This document shows, one piece after another, positions 8,053 to 16,345 of a stretch of 64,000 bases of DNA (positions are counted from its first letter, which is position 1; every line of letters begins with the position of its first letter). The stretch spans positions 1 to 64,000 of the forward strand of contig NZ_JARWNX010000039.1 in NCBI RefSeq assembly GCF_029868385.1. Direction: 5' to 3'. The notes under the pieces were generated by a model, which saw only the letters and a list, made by a program, of their open reading frames with translations, was not told the DNA's origin and did no database searches. The stretch comes from Nocardia cyriacigeorgica (GTDB taxonomy: Bacteria; Actinomycetota; Actinomycetes; Mycobacteriales; Mycobacteriaceae). Both the position numbers and the translations under genes were made by a program.

Positions 8053-9428
8053 CGGCGTGCTCCTGTCCGGCGCCGCCACAGCGCCCGCGATCTGGCCTGA
8101 TTGTCGCCGAGGATAGTCGGCCTGCCCGGCGCGACCGCGCGGGCGCCGATTCCGGCGCGGTCGGCGGCGATGCGCGACAGCGCGGCCGAATAACTGTCCA
8201 ACAGGCCCTCGGCGGTATGCGCCCAGGAGAATTTCGCGGCGTGCTCGACGGCACGGACACCCATCTGTTCGAGCCTGGTCGGCGTATCGAGCAGGGTGGT
8301 CAGCGCGTCGGCCCAGTCGTCGGTGCGGTGGCCGGGAACCAGCAGGCCGGTATCGCCGTGGCGGACCGCGGTGCCGAGCCCGCCGACATCGGCGGCGAGC
8401 ACCGGGGTGCCGCTGGCCTGCGCCTCCAGCGCGACCAGACCGAAGGATTCGTTGTAGCTGGGGACCGCGACCAGATCGGCCGCGCGATAGATCCGCACCA
8501 GCCGGTCCGAGGACTGCGGCGGCAGGAACGTCACCCGATCGGCGATGCCCAATTCGGCGGCGAGTTCGATGAGTGCGTCGGGGCGTTTGAGCCCGCTGCC
8601 CGACGGCCCGCCCACGATGAGGACCCGCAGCCTGCGGTGCGGCTCGCGGTGGATGGCCGCGGCGGCCGCGCGCACGAGGACGTCGGGCGCCTTCAACGGT
8701 TGGATCCGCCCGATGAACGCGACGATCTGCTCATCGCGGGCCAACCCCAACTCGGCGCGCGCCGCCGCCTTGTCACCCGGACAGTAGCGGCGCAGATCGG
8801 CGCCCGGCGGCACCACATCGATGCGGTCGGCATCGGCGCCGTACAGCTCGACGAGCTGACGCGCCTCCTCACCGGTATTGGCGACCATTCGGTCGGCCTC
8901 GGCGATCACCTGTTTCTCGCCGATCTCCCTGGTCGCCGGTTCTGGACAGTCGCCATCGGCCAGTGCGGCGTTCTTCACTGCGGCGAGCGTGTGCGCGGTG
9001 TGCACCAGCGGCACCCGCCAGCGGTCGCGGGCCAGCCAGCCCACCTGGCCGGACAGCCAATAATGCGAATGCACCAGGTCGTAGTGGCCGGGCAGATGCC
9101 GGGCCTCCTGCCGCAAGACCTCGGCGGTGAACGGGCACAGCTGCGTGGGCAGATCGTGTTTGTCCAGGCCCTCGAACGGACCGGCGACCACATTGCGCAC
9201 CAGTACGCCGGGGGCGGCTTCCTGCACCGGCGGGACATTCGACGATGTGGCGCGGGTGAAGATCTCCACCTCGGTGCCGCGACGGGCCAGTTCGATGGCG
9301 GTATGCAGCACGTAGACATTCATGCCACCCGCATCCCCGGTGCCCGGTTGCGCGAGTGGTGAGGTGTGCACCGACAACACCGCGATCCGACGGGGCCGTG
9401 GTTCCGGGCGTTCACTCACAATGTCCAT
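8049..9428 (-). CDS. mshA: D-inositol 3-phosphate glycosyltransferase (mycothiol synthesis)
   Basis: MshA transfers GlcNAc from UDP-GlcNAc to 1L-myo-inositol 1-phosphate, the first committed step to mycothiol, the main thiol of actinobacteria. The 459-residue GT-B protein has the conserved start [76 protein letters not shown], then a GT4 C-terminal domain with [15 protein letters not shown] and [20 protein letters not shown] (the E-x7-E motif). The ATG at 9428 is used; the in-frame GTG at 9419 is also possible because CAGTAT lies 7 bases before it. It forms an operon with YbjN. Confidence 0.95.
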   Translation of the reverse strand: MDIVSERPEPRPRRIAVLSVHTSPLAQPGTGDAGGMNVYVLHTAIELARRGTEVEIFTRATSSNVPPVQEAAPGVLVRNVVAGPFEGLDKHDLPTQLCPFTAEVLRQEARHLPGHYDLVHSHYWLSGQVGWLARDRWRVPLVHTAHTLAAVKNAALADGDCPEPATREIGEKQVIAEADRMVANTGEEARQLVELYGADADRIDVVPPGADLRRYCPGDKAAARAELGLARDEQIVAFIGRIQPLKAPDVLVRAAAAAIHREPHRRLRVLIVGGPSGSGLKRPDALIELAAELGIADRVTFLPPQSSDRLVRIYRAADLVAVPSYNESFGLVALEAQASGTPVLAADVGGLGTAVRHGDTGLLVPGHRTDDWADALTTLLDTPTRLEQMGVRAVEHAAKFSWAHTAEGLLDSYSAALSRIAADRAGIGARAVAPGRPTILGDNQARSRALWRRRTGARR

Positions 9429-9632
9429 ACTGCATGGTGTAACGCCGCGTTCAGGTGCCCGCTTCCCGGCGAGTGACAGCCATCACAAACCGGTGGTGAG
9501 GGCGGTCACGCGGACCGCGGCGGGGTCGCTGGTCCGCGTGGCGCGGTCGGTGTCGGGGCGGTGGTCGCCGTGACCGGTCGGGGGTCTGGGTCGGTCGCGC
9601 ATGCCCGAGCGGCCGGGCGGCGCCGGTCCGGG

Positions 9633-10454
9633 TCAGAGGTCGTCGATGAACTCGCCGACCTCACCGACGAAGCGTTCGCGGTCTTCGATGAACAGGCCGT
9701 GCTGGGCGTCCGCCCAGAACGAGGTGCGCGATTTCGGCGCCAGTTCGGCGATGTATCGGCCGTTGTCGATCGGCACGACCGGATCGGCGGTGCCGTGCAG
9801 CACCAGCACCGGAATGTCCAGGCCGCGCAGGGTCTCGGAGTTGTCCACCGTGCGGTAGAACAGCGCCTTGCGCACGAACGGCGGCGTCGACAGACTCGCG
9901 CCGAACAGTCGCTGGGCGTCGCCGCCCTTGTCCGCGCCCGGCCCGGTATTCGAGTTGCCGAAGGCCGCGAATCCGCGCATTGCCCGGCCCGCGCTCTCCT
10001 CGAAAACCGACGGAATCGCGGTCTCCATGGCCGGGCCGACCGCGGCGCCGGGGATGTCGGGACCGATATTGGCCAGCGATCCGGTGTAGATCACACCCGC
10101 CACCGCGCCGGTTCCGTACGCGGTCAGATAGTCGCTGATCGCGATGCCGCCATAGGACCAGCCGAGCAGAACTGCGCCGGATTCGATGGATTCGGCGGTG
10201 AGCACGGCAGCCAGATCGGCGGCCCAGTTCTTCGGATCGTCGTAGCCGGTCGCCGGTGCGTCCGAGTAGCCGTGCCCACGCAGATCCACCGCGATCACCC
10301 GGTACCGCTCGGCCAGATCATCGGCCGCCCGCCCCCAGCACCGCAGATTCGCCGACCAGCCGTGCAGCAGCACCAGCGGCCTGCCCTCGGCCGGACCGAG
10401 GACGCGGTAGACGATGCGTGTTCCGTCGGCACTGACGACTTCCCGAATAGCCAT
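9633..10454 (-). CDS. alpha/beta hydrolase
   Basis: This 273-residue cytoplasmic protein has a complete alpha/beta-hydrolase triad: nucleophile in GWSYGG (about S100), acid in HGTADPVVP (about D224) and base in DAQHGLF (about H252). The oxyanion-hole motif LLHGWSA is at 29-35 and VDLRGHGYSD at 56-65. The pattern is that of non-haem haloperoxidase-like or esterase-like family members; the substrate is unknown. On the minus strand TAGCCT lies 7 bases before the ATG, so the message is probably leaderless. It is divergent from the SDR gene and not part of the mycothiol operon. The 204 bases between it and mshA hold no gene I can support. Confidence 0.88.
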   Translation of the reverse strand: MAIREVVSADGTRIVYRVLGPAEGRPLVLLHGWSANLRCWGRAADDLAERYRVIAVDLRGHGYSDAPATGYDDPKNWAADLAAVLTAESIESGAVLLGWSYGGIAISDYLTAYGTGAVAGVIYTGSLANIGPDIPGAAVGPAMETAIPSVFEESAGRAMRGFAAFGNSNTGPGADKGGDAQRLFGASLSTPPFVRKALFYRTVDNSETLRGLDIPVLVLHGTADPVVPIDNGRYIAELAPKSRTSFWADAQHGLFIEDRERFVGEVGEFIDDL

Positions 10455-10461
10455 GCCCGTC

Positions 10462-10467
10462 AGGCTA
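10462..10467 (-). promoter_or_regulatory. -10 box of a leaderless promoter for the alpha/beta hydrolase
   Basis: On the minus strand TAGCCT ends 7 bases before the ATG at 10454. Confidence 0.5.
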
Positions 10468-10521
10468 GCGTTTCGCCGGTGTCGGTCGCGGCTCTGACCG
10501 GGCGTTCGGTACGGGCCGGTT

Positions 10522-10527
10522 TAGGCT
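10522..10527 (+). promoter_or_regulatory. -10 box of a leaderless promoter for a 24-residue ORF and the SDR
   Basis: TAGGCT lies 6 bases before an ATG at 10534 that opens a short frame ending exactly at the SDR start. Confidence 0.45.
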
Positions 10528-10533
10528 TGGCGC

Positions 10534-10608
10534 ATGAGCGAGCCAACGATCAACGCTGCCACCAGCGTGCGCGTGCCGGGGCCGAGTGTGGGCGAGGTGC
10601 GGGCATGA
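10534..10608 (+). CDS. 24-residue leaderless ORF coupled to the SDR
   Basis: The frame MSEPTINAATSVRVPGPSVG plus EVRA starts at the expected transcription start (6 bases after TAGGCT) and stops in TGA that overlaps the ATG of the SDR gene as ATGA. It may be a leader that feeds ribosomes to the SDR, which has no evident ribosome binding site, or the remnant N-terminus of a lost gene. No family is recognised. Confidence 0.4.
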   Translation: MSEPTINAATSVRVPGPSVGEVRA

Positions 10609-11339
10609 GCGCGCGCACCGCTGTCGTCACGGGAGCCAGCTCGGGAATCGGCGAGGCCACTGCGAGGGAGCTGGCGAAGCAGGGGTATCACGTCTACGTC
10701 GGGGCGCGCAGGCTCGACCGGCTCCAGCGGCTTGCCGCCGAGATCGGTGGTACCGCACTCGAACTCGATGTGACCTCCGAGGATTCCGTGCGCGCGTTCA
10801 CCGACGCGATCGACCGGGTGGACGTGCTGGTGAACAATGCGGGCGGGGCGAAGGGCCTCGCGACCGTCGCCGACGCCGATCTCGATGACTGGCGCTGGAT
10901 GTGGGAGACCAATGTCCTCGGCACCCTGCGCGTGACCAAGGCACTGCTGCCCAAGCTGATCGACTCCGGTGACGGGCTCATCGTCACCATCACCTCGGTC
11001 GCCGCCTTCCACGCCTACGACAACGGCTCCGGCTACACCTCCGCCAAGCACGCCCAGGCCGTACTGCACCGCACCCTGCGCGGCGAACTGCTCGGCAAAC
11101 CGGTCCGGCTCACCGAAATCGCCCCCGGCGCGGTGGAAACCGAATTCTCCCTCGTCCGCTTCGAGGGCGACGAGGAGCGCGCCGCCAAGGTCTACGAAGG
11201 CATCGACCCGCTCGTCGCCGAGGACATCGCCGAGATCGTCGCCTTCACCGCCTCCCGCCCACCACACGTCAACCTCGACCAGATCATCGTCAAACCCCGC
11301 GACCAGGCCGATCCGGGCCGCTTCGCCCGCCGCACCTGA
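10605..11339 (+). CDS. SDR family NAD(P)-dependent oxidoreductase
   Basis: The 244-residue classical short-chain dehydrogenase has the cofactor motif TGASSGIGEA (residues 9-18), NNAGG (77-81), the catalytic Ser near 131 in TITSVAAF, and Y-x-x-x-K as Y144TSAK148. The substrate is unknown. It resembles Rv0484c by family and by place near murB and mshA. The ATG at 10605 overlaps the stop of a 24-residue ORF, suggesting coupled translation. Codon use matches its neighbours. Confidence 0.9.
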   Translation: MSARTAVVTGASSGIGEATARELAKQGYHVYVGARRLDRLQRLAAEIGGTALELDVTSEDSVRAFTDAIDRVDVLVNNAGGAKGLATVADADLDDWRWMWETNVLGTLRVTKALLPKLIDSGDGLIVTITSVAAFHAYDNGSGYTSAKHAQAVLHRTLRGELLGKPVRLTEIAPGAVETEFSLVRFEGDEERAAKVYEGIDPLVAEDIAEIVAFTASRPPHVNLDQIIVKPRDQADPGRFARRT

Positions 11340-11427
11340 CGAGTGGCTCCTGGCTGCGGGCGCTTCTCGCGAAACGCCGCAGCCGGGTGCCGCTCGCGGG
11401 TTCGCGCACGGGGTCGGTTGGCGCGCC

Positions 11428-11458
11428 TTGACCTGAAGTGTGGTTGAGGTAGCAGGCT
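11428..11458 (+). promoter_or_regulatory. promoter of the NTF2-like gene
   Basis: TTGACC at 11428-11433 and CAGGCT at 11453-11458 are 19 bases apart, and CAGGCT ends 7 bases before the ATG at 11466, predicting a leaderless message. Confidence 0.4.
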
Positions 11459-11465
11459 GGTGGTC

Positions 11466-11912
11466 ATGAGTGCGATTGCATCCGAACCGCCCGTCGTCGA
11501 GGACACCACTACCGACCATGCCGCTGATATCAGTGCGATCGAAGGGCTGATCGCCGATGTGGAGACCGGCTACAACACCAACGATGCCGAACTGATGATC
11601 AGCGGTTTCACCGCGAACGCCGCGGCGGGCAATGCGGTGGGCATGGTGATCACCGGCCGCGACGCGCTGCTCGACTCCGGGCGTCGTGGGCTGGCGGGTT
11701 TCCTGAAGAACGAGTACGTCCGCTACGAGATCACCGACATCACCTTCCTCCGCCCGGACGTCGCCGTCGCGCACAAGGCGGCGCGAGCCACCACCGCCGA
11801 CGGCACGCTCATCGATCAGGACCCCGCCATGGTCGCCCTCTACGTTCTGGTCAAGGAGGGCGAGCGCTGGTGGGTCGCCGCCCGCCACAACACCCTGGTT
11901 CCCGCTGCCTGA
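11466..11912 (+). CDS. SnoaL/NTF2-like (DUF4440-type) protein
   Basis: The 148-residue protein has the cone-shaped NTF2-like pattern: an N-terminal helix (ISAIEGLIADVETGYNTNDA), FTANAAAGNAVGMVITGRDALL, then strands ending VALYVLVKEGERWWVAARHN. Members of the SgcJ/EcaC branch look like this and may be small enzymes or ligand-binding proteins. No catalytic residues can be assigned. It stands alone between two oxidoreductase genes. The GTG at 11460 is a possible alternative start. Confidence 0.8.
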   Translation: MSAIASEPPVVEDTTTDHAADISAIEGLIADVETGYNTNDAELMISGFTANAAAGNAVGMVITGRDALLDSGRRGLAGFLKNEYVRYEITDITFLRPDVAVAHKAARATTADGTLIDQDPAMVALYVLVKEGERWWVAARHNTLVPAA

Positions 11913-12086
11913 TCGCCCCGTGGGGAGACGGCTCCGCAGTCGGTTTCGGAAGGTGGAGTTCCTCGTCCACACTTTGCGTGAGCTGCGGATTGCCGTCCGC
12001 GGCCTGGAACCTCGGCAGCGATGTCACACTCGCCGGGCCTACTTCGTCGATCGGATGAGTAAGGGAACCTGATCGAGGAGGCAGTG

Positions 12087-12845
12087 ATGCGGATTGCAGT
12101 GCTCGGAGCCAGCGGGCGGATCGGCCGTGAGGTCGTGGATGTGCTGACGAACCAGGGGCACGAGGTTTCCGAGGTGACCCGGACGGCGGGGGTCGACGCG
12201 TACACCGGCGCCGGGTTGCGTGCGGCGCTCGACGGAGCGGACGTCGTGGTGGACGCGACCAACGCGTCGACCACCGAAACCGCTGCGGTACAGGACTTCT
12301 TCGGCACCATCGCCCGGAATGTGCAGCAGGCGGCGTCCGCGGCGGGGGTGCGGCGGATCGCGCTGGTGTCGATCATCGGCATCGATGCGTTCACCGCCGG
12401 TCACTATGCGGGCAAGCTCGCGCATGAGCGCGCCTACCGAGAGGGTCCGCTGCCGGTGCGGATCCTGCGGGCCGCGCAGTTCCACGAGTTCACCGAGATG
12501 ATGTTGGAGTGGACCACCCGTGGTGACAGCGCCTACGTCCCGGCGATGCGCACCCACCTCGTCGCCGCGCGCACCGTGGCCGAGCAGCTGGCGCGGATCG
12601 CGCTCGCGGATTCGGCCCCCGAGACCACCGATATCGCCGGTCCGGAGGAACTGAATCTGGCGGCGGCGGTCGCACGCCTGGCTGCCCGCCGCGGCGCACC
12701 GGCGCGGGTGCAGGAGATCATCGACGCCGACGACCCGAACCGGGATCTGCAAGCCGGTGGCGCCCTGCTGCCCGGCCCCGATGCGATCATCGCGGGCCCG
12801 ACCTTCGAGCAGTGGCTCGATCGGCACTACCCCGCGAACGCTTAG
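12087..12845 (+). CDS. NAD(P)-binding (NmrA-like / atypical SDR) protein
   Basis: The 252-residue protein opens with a Rossmann dinucleotide motif, [20 protein letters not shown] (G-x-x-G-x-x-G at residues 7-13), followed by [20 protein letters not shown] and an active-site-like [11 protein letters not shown] segment where classical SDRs have Y-x-x-x-K. It is similar to the SDR a5/NmrA group of putative sugar-nucleotide or quinone reductases and regulators. GAGGAG about 7 bases before the ATG at 12087 supports this start over the adjacent GTG at 12084. The substrate is unknown. Confidence 0.85.
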   Translation: MRIAVLGASGRIGREVVDVLTNQGHEVSEVTRTAGVDAYTGAGLRAALDGADVVVDATNASTTETAAVQDFFGTIARNVQQAASAAGVRRIALVSIIGIDAFTAGHYAGKLAHERAYREGPLPVRILRAAQFHEFTEMMLEWTTRGDSAYVPAMRTHLVAARTVAEQLARIALADSAPETTDIAGPEELNLAAAVARLAARRGAPARVQEIIDADDPNRDLQAGGALLPGPDAIIAGPTFEQWLDRHYPANA

Positions 12846-12960
12846 TCACGCGGATCTCGGCGCCGCCGGATCGCCCCTTGCCTCGGTGACCACGAGGGAG
12901 CATGGTGAAGGGCACCGGTGGCGCCGCCGGGCGCTGCCCCGAGCAGAGAGGGGGTGGGTC

Positions 12961-13581
12961 GTGTTCGCGCGATCTACCACGATTCAGGCGCAACCCTCCG
13001 CTATCGACGCCGGGATCGCGCATATGCGTGATGTCGTGCTGCCTGAAGTCCAAGAAATACCCGGATGCGTCGGACTGTCGCTGATGGTGGACCGAGCCAG
13101 CGGCCGGTGCATCGCCACCACGTCCTGGGAATCGGAAGCGGCCATGCGCGACAGCATGGACCGGGTCGGGCCGATCCGGGAACGCGCGATCGCCCTGTTC
13201 GGCGGCAGCGCACATGTCGAAGAATGGGAGATCGCCGGTCTGCACCGGGCCCATCTGTCCAGCGAAGGCGCGTGCGTGCGGGCCACCTGGGTCAAGACCG
13301 ATCCGAGCCGTATCGATGCGGCCGTCGAGGTCTACAAGGCCAGCACCCTGCCCGCGATGGAGGACCTCGACGGGTTCTGTAGCGCGAGCCTGATGATCAA
13401 CCGCAAATCCGGCCGAGCCGTCTCCTGCACCACCTACGACAATGCCGAAGCCATGCGCCGCAGCCGCGAGCAGTCGGCTTCCCTTCGGGTCGACGCCGCA
13501 CGGGAAACCGGTGTCGAAGCGCTCGACGTCCGCGAGTTCGAACTGGCGCTAGCGCATCTGCGGGTGCCGGAAATGGCCTGA
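12961..13581 (+). CDS. tandem antibiotic-biosynthesis-monooxygenase-like (ABM) protein
   Basis: The 206-residue protein is built of two similar dimeric-barrel units. Unit 1 reads [20 protein letters not shown] then [13 protein letters not shown]; unit 2 reads [20 protein letters not shown] then [13 protein letters not shown]. Such ABM-like ferredoxin folds occur in monooxygenases and heme-degrading or stress proteins; a fused pair can form the barrel within one chain. The GTG at 12961 follows a strong GAGAGGGGG stretch. No cofactor site can be assigned from the sequence. Confidence 0.82.
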   Translation: MFARSTTIQAQPSAIDAGIAHMRDVVLPEVQEIPGCVGLSLMVDRASGRCIATTSWESEAAMRDSMDRVGPIRERAIALFGGSAHVEEWEIAGLHRAHLSSEGACVRATWVKTDPSRIDAAVEVYKASTLPAMEDLDGFCSASLMINRKSGRAVSCTTYDNAEAMRRSREQSASLRVDAARETGVEALDVREFELALAHLRVPEMA

Positions 13582-13610
13582 CGGGTTCCGCGGTCCGGTG
13601 AGAGACGAGT

Positions 13611-13646
13611 GAACCGGCGGGTCGTGCGAGTACGACCCGCCGGTTC
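13611..13646 (+). terminator. strong hairpin terminator after the ABM-like gene
   Basis: GAACCGGCGGGTCGT pairs perfectly with ACGACCCGCCGGTTC across a 6-base loop, 30 bases after the stop codon. There is no T tract. Confidence 0.8.
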
Positions 13647-13960
13647 GCTGTGTCGGTCCGTTCCGCCGCCTCGCCTGGCCGTGTCAGCCGCTCATGCGCC
13701 CGCGTCGGACCCCGGAGCCCATTGCCATTGCGGGCCGGGCGGGTAGGGGTTGGCGCCGCTCGGATACAGTTCCGCGCCTGGTGCTCACGCGCGTGTCAGA
13801 CGCTCACATGCCGAAGGTCGGCGCCGGGCATAGGTTCAGCTTGTATCGGCCGATGACCGGCCGGCCAGTGAGTTTTACCGAACGCGGGGGTCCGCGGCGC
13901 AGCGCCGCGCGTCACGTGCGCGACAATCGGGGCCCGCGGATCTGGACCTGGGAGGCGTCG
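13647..13960. other. intergenic stretch before the ROK gene
   Basis: About 310 bases with no supported gene. Open frames continue upstream of the ROK start but give arginine-rich, non-protein-like sequence. Short GC palindromes such as GGCCGATGACCGGCC and GCGGCGCAGCGCCGC are present; no promoter stands out. Confidence 0.5.
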
Positions 13961-14857
13961 GTGGCGGTGCTGGCATTGGATATCGGGGCGACGAAGTTCG
14001 CCGCGGGGTTGGTCGACGCCGCCGGGCAGGTGCATGCGGTGCGGCGGGCGGCGGTGCCGGAGAACGGAGTGTGGGAGGTCTGCCGTTCGCTGCTGCTCAC
14101 GGTCGCCGATGGTGCGTCGGTGACCGCGGTCGGGATCGGATCGGCCGGGCCGGTGGACGTGCCGGGCGGGATCACGGGTCCGCTGAACATCCGGGAATGG
14201 CGCGACGGATTCGCGGTCGTGGCCGCAGTCGGTGCGTTGTTTCCCGACGCCACCGTGCGATTCGCGATCGACGGCGCGTGTCTGGCACTGGCCGAACAAC
14301 ATTCGGGTGCGCTGCGCGGCGTGCGGAACGCCCTGGCGATGACGGTGTCGTCGGGAATCGGCGGCGGCCTGCTCGTGGATGGCACGGTCTGCACCGGTCG
14401 TACGGGGAACGCGGGACATATCGGCCACATCGTGGTGCCCGGCTGGGATGTGCCCTGCGCGTGCGGTGGGTTCGGCTGTGTCGAGGCGGTCGCGAGCGGT
14501 ATGTCCTCGGCACGCTGGGCGAGGGAACAGGGCTGGGTGGGGGAGAACGGGGTCGAACTGGCGCGGGCGGCGGCGATCGGCGATCCGATCGCGTGCGCCG
14601 CACTCGCCCGCGCCGGGACCGCGCTCGGCCAGGCCATCAGCTCCGCGGCGGCGCTGCTCGATGTCGACACCGTCGTCATCGGCGGTGGCTTCGCCCATTC
14701 CGGCGAACCGCTGTGGGGCCCCATGCGCGCGTCCATCGCCCGGCACGCGGGCCTGAACTTCATCCGCGATCTACGAGTCGAACTGTCCACTCTCACCGAC
14801 GGAGCCACCCTGGTCGGCGCCGCCATCCTCGCCGCCGATCTGCCGGCCCCGCGCTGA
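13961..14857 (+). CDS. ROK family sugar kinase
   Basis: The 298-residue protein begins VAVLALDIGATKFAAGLVDA, with the ATP phosphate-binding DIGATK motif, followed by GIGSAGPVD, SSGIGGGLLVDG, the GNAGHIGHI region with metal-ligand His, the ROK zinc motif C-x-C-G-G-x-G-C-x-E (CACGGFGCVE), and a C-terminal VVIGGGFA loop. It lacks the N-terminal winged helix of ROK repressors, so it should be a kinase of glucose, N-acetylmannosamine or a similar sugar. GGAGG at 13951-13955 is 5 bases before the GTG at 13961. It sits just upstream of gpmA, so a glycolytic role is plausible but inferred. Confidence 0.88.
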   Translation: MAVLALDIGATKFAAGLVDAAGQVHAVRRAAVPENGVWEVCRSLLLTVADGASVTAVGIGSAGPVDVPGGITGPLNIREWRDGFAVVAAVGALFPDATVRFAIDGACLALAEQHSGALRGVRNALAMTVSSGIGGGLLVDGTVCTGRTGNAGHIGHIVVPGWDVPCACGGFGCVEAVASGMSSARWAREQGWVGENGVELARAAAIGDPIACAALARAGTALGQAISSAAALLDVDTVVIGGGFAHSGEPLWGPMRASIARHAGLNFIRDLRVELSTLTDGATLVGAAILAADLPAPR

Positions 14858-14891
14858 ATCGCTGCGCGGCCGCGCGCCTTCCCACCCTGTC

Positions 14892-15036
14892 GTGCTGTGC
14901 CTTTCCGAGTCGCTCGCGCCGTGCTGTGCCTTTCCGAGTCGCTCGCGCCGTGCTGTGCCTTCTCGAGTCGCTCGCGCCGTGCTGTGCCTTCCCGAGCTGC
15001 CCGCGCTGCGCTGTGCCTTCTCGACTCGCTCGCGCA
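14892..15036. repeat. 29-bp tandem repeat, five units
   Basis: Units start at 14892, 14921, 14950, 14979 and 15008. Units 1 and 2 are identical (GTGCTGTGCC at the front, GAGTCGCTCGCGCC at the back); unit 3 has one change and units 4-5 several. A decayed copy follows to about 15070. Each unit holds a CGAG-TCG-CTCG mini-hairpin. Because 29 is not a multiple of three, the frame shifts at each unit, which argues against coding. It lies in the 451-base gap between the ROK gene and gpmA. Confidence 0.9.
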
Positions 15037-15295
15037 GCGCCGCGCCAGTCGCTCGCCTGTGCGGTGCGCTGCGGCGTAGTCCCCCCCACTCTCTGACTGC
15101 CCGACCGCATCGGACTCTCGCACCGCGTGGAACCAGCCCGCCCGCCCGTGCTCCGGCGCGTGGCGGGACGTTCTCGGCCACGCTGACACCGACGATCGGG
15201 CGCACGGTTCGCTGATCCGCCCGAACTCGGATGGGTGCCTCCGACCGGCGGGTCCGACCCCTCGAGGTGCACGCACGCCGCGAAGCCGACCATGG
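15037..15295. other. intergenic stretch upstream of gpmA
   Basis: After the decayed end of the tandem repeat no gene is supported. The sequence is GC-rich, with a run of C at 15080-15086 and no clear hairpin. Confidence 0.5.
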
Positions 15296-15301
15296 CAGGA
15301 T
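15296..15301 (+). promoter_or_regulatory. -10-like box of a leaderless promoter for gpmA
   Basis: CAGGAT lies 7 bases before the ATG at 15309 and favours that ATG over the in-frame ATG at 15300. Confidence 0.4.
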
Positions 15302-15308
15302 GGCCCGC

Positions 15309-16046
15309 ATGACGTACACCCTCGTGTTGCTGCGCCACGGCGAGAGCGAATGGAATGCCCTGAACCTGTTCACCGGCTGGGTGGACGTCCATCTGACGGA
15401 CAAGGGCATCGCCGAGGGCAAGCGGGCCGGTGAGCTGCTGGCCGAGCACGGCATCGCGCCCGATATCGTCTACACCTCGCTGCTGCGTCGCGCGATCAGC
15501 ACCGCCAATATCGCGCTCGACGCCGCCGACCGCCACTGGATCCCGGTGGTGCGCGACTGGCGGCTCAACGAGCGCCATTACGGTGCGTTGCAGGGTAAGA
15601 ACAAGGCCCAGATCCGGGACAAGTACGGCGAGGACCAGTTCATGCTGTGGCGTCGCAGCTACGACACCCCGCCGCCGCCGATCGAAGCCGACAACGAGTA
15701 CAGCCAGAACGGCGACCCGCGCTACGCCGGTATCGAGGTCCCGCAGACCGAATGCCTGCTCGACGTGGTGAACCGGATGATCCCGTACTGGGAGTCGACC
15801 ATCTCCAAGGAGCTGCTGTTGGGTAAGACCGTCCTGGTCGCCGCGCACGGTAATTCGCTGCGTGCCCTGGTCAAGCACCTCGACCAGATCTCCGATGACG
15901 ATATCGCCGGTCTCAATATCCCCACCGGCATCCCGCTGCGCTACGAACTCGACGAGAACCTGCGTCCGGTGCGTCCGCGCGAATACCTCGACCCGGAAGC
16001 CGCCGCCGCCGGTGCGGCCGCCGTGGCGAGCCAGGGTGGCAAATAG
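15309..16046 (+). CDS. gpmA: 2,3-bisphosphoglycerate-dependent phosphoglycerate mutase
   Basis: GpmA interconverts 3- and 2-phosphoglycerate in glycolysis. The 245-residue protein shows the phosphohistidine motif [10 protein letters not shown] (H10), [40 protein letters not shown], and the second catalytic His in [15 protein letters not shown]. The length and all active-site residues are normal for the family. It is the Rv0489 equivalent and, as in mycobacteria, lies upstream of senX3-regX3, here separated by a hydrolase gene that the M. tuberculosis order lacks. Confidence 0.97.
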   Translation: MTYTLVLLRHGESEWNALNLFTGWVDVHLTDKGIAEGKRAGELLAEHGIAPDIVYTSLLRRAISTANIALDAADRHWIPVVRDWRLNERHYGALQGKNKAQIRDKYGEDQFMLWRRSYDTPPPPIEADNEYSQNGDPRYAGIEVPQTECLLDVVNRMIPYWESTISKELLLGKTVLVAAHGNSLRALVKHLDQISDDDIAGLNIPTGIPLRYELDENLRPVRPREYLDPEAAAAGAAAVASQGGK

Positions 16047-16301
16047 GTCACTCGCTACCTCTGTCCCGACCTCTGCGCTGCGTCTCTCCACTGGGGAGGC
16101 GTGGCGCAGTTGTTTCACTGCCGCGCGGAGTGCCGGGCCTGCGCCCCTCGGCGAAATCGTAGGTGTACTCCGGTGTTTCGGCCCGAAAAACCACCATCCG
16201 TCTGGGTCGGTCGGCACCGACAGGCCCGTGCGGACCCACCGCGCGACCGGCCGCGAGCGCATTAAGTGACTGACGATTATTACTCCCCGGTAAGCGGTGT
16301 G
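16047..16301. other. intergenic stretch after gpmA
   Basis: About 255 bases with no supported gene. The last part (ATTAAGTGACTGACGATTAT) is clearly AT-richer than its surroundings, consistent with a promoter region for the secreted hydrolase. Confidence 0.5.
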
Positions 16302-16307
16302 TAGGCT
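16302..16307 (+). promoter_or_regulatory. extended -10 box before the CocE/NonD hydrolase
   Basis: TGTGTAGGCT is an extended -10 (TG-n-TAGGCT) about 38 bases before the ATG at 16346. A purine-rich ribosome binding site (GGAGAGGTGG) lies between, so this gene has a leader, unlike its neighbours. Confidence 0.45.
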
Positions 16308-16345
16308 GCTGAGCGTCTGACCGGTGGAGAGGTGGGTCACGTCCG

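Noticed and set aside
9561..10604. N-terminal extension of the SDR gene
   Set aside because: The frame is open far upstream but is antisense to the alpha/beta hydrolase, and the SDR fold begins right at the ATG at 10605.
14892..15070. CRISPR array
   Set aside because: The units are directly joined with no spacers and no cas genes are nearby, so this is a tandem repeat.
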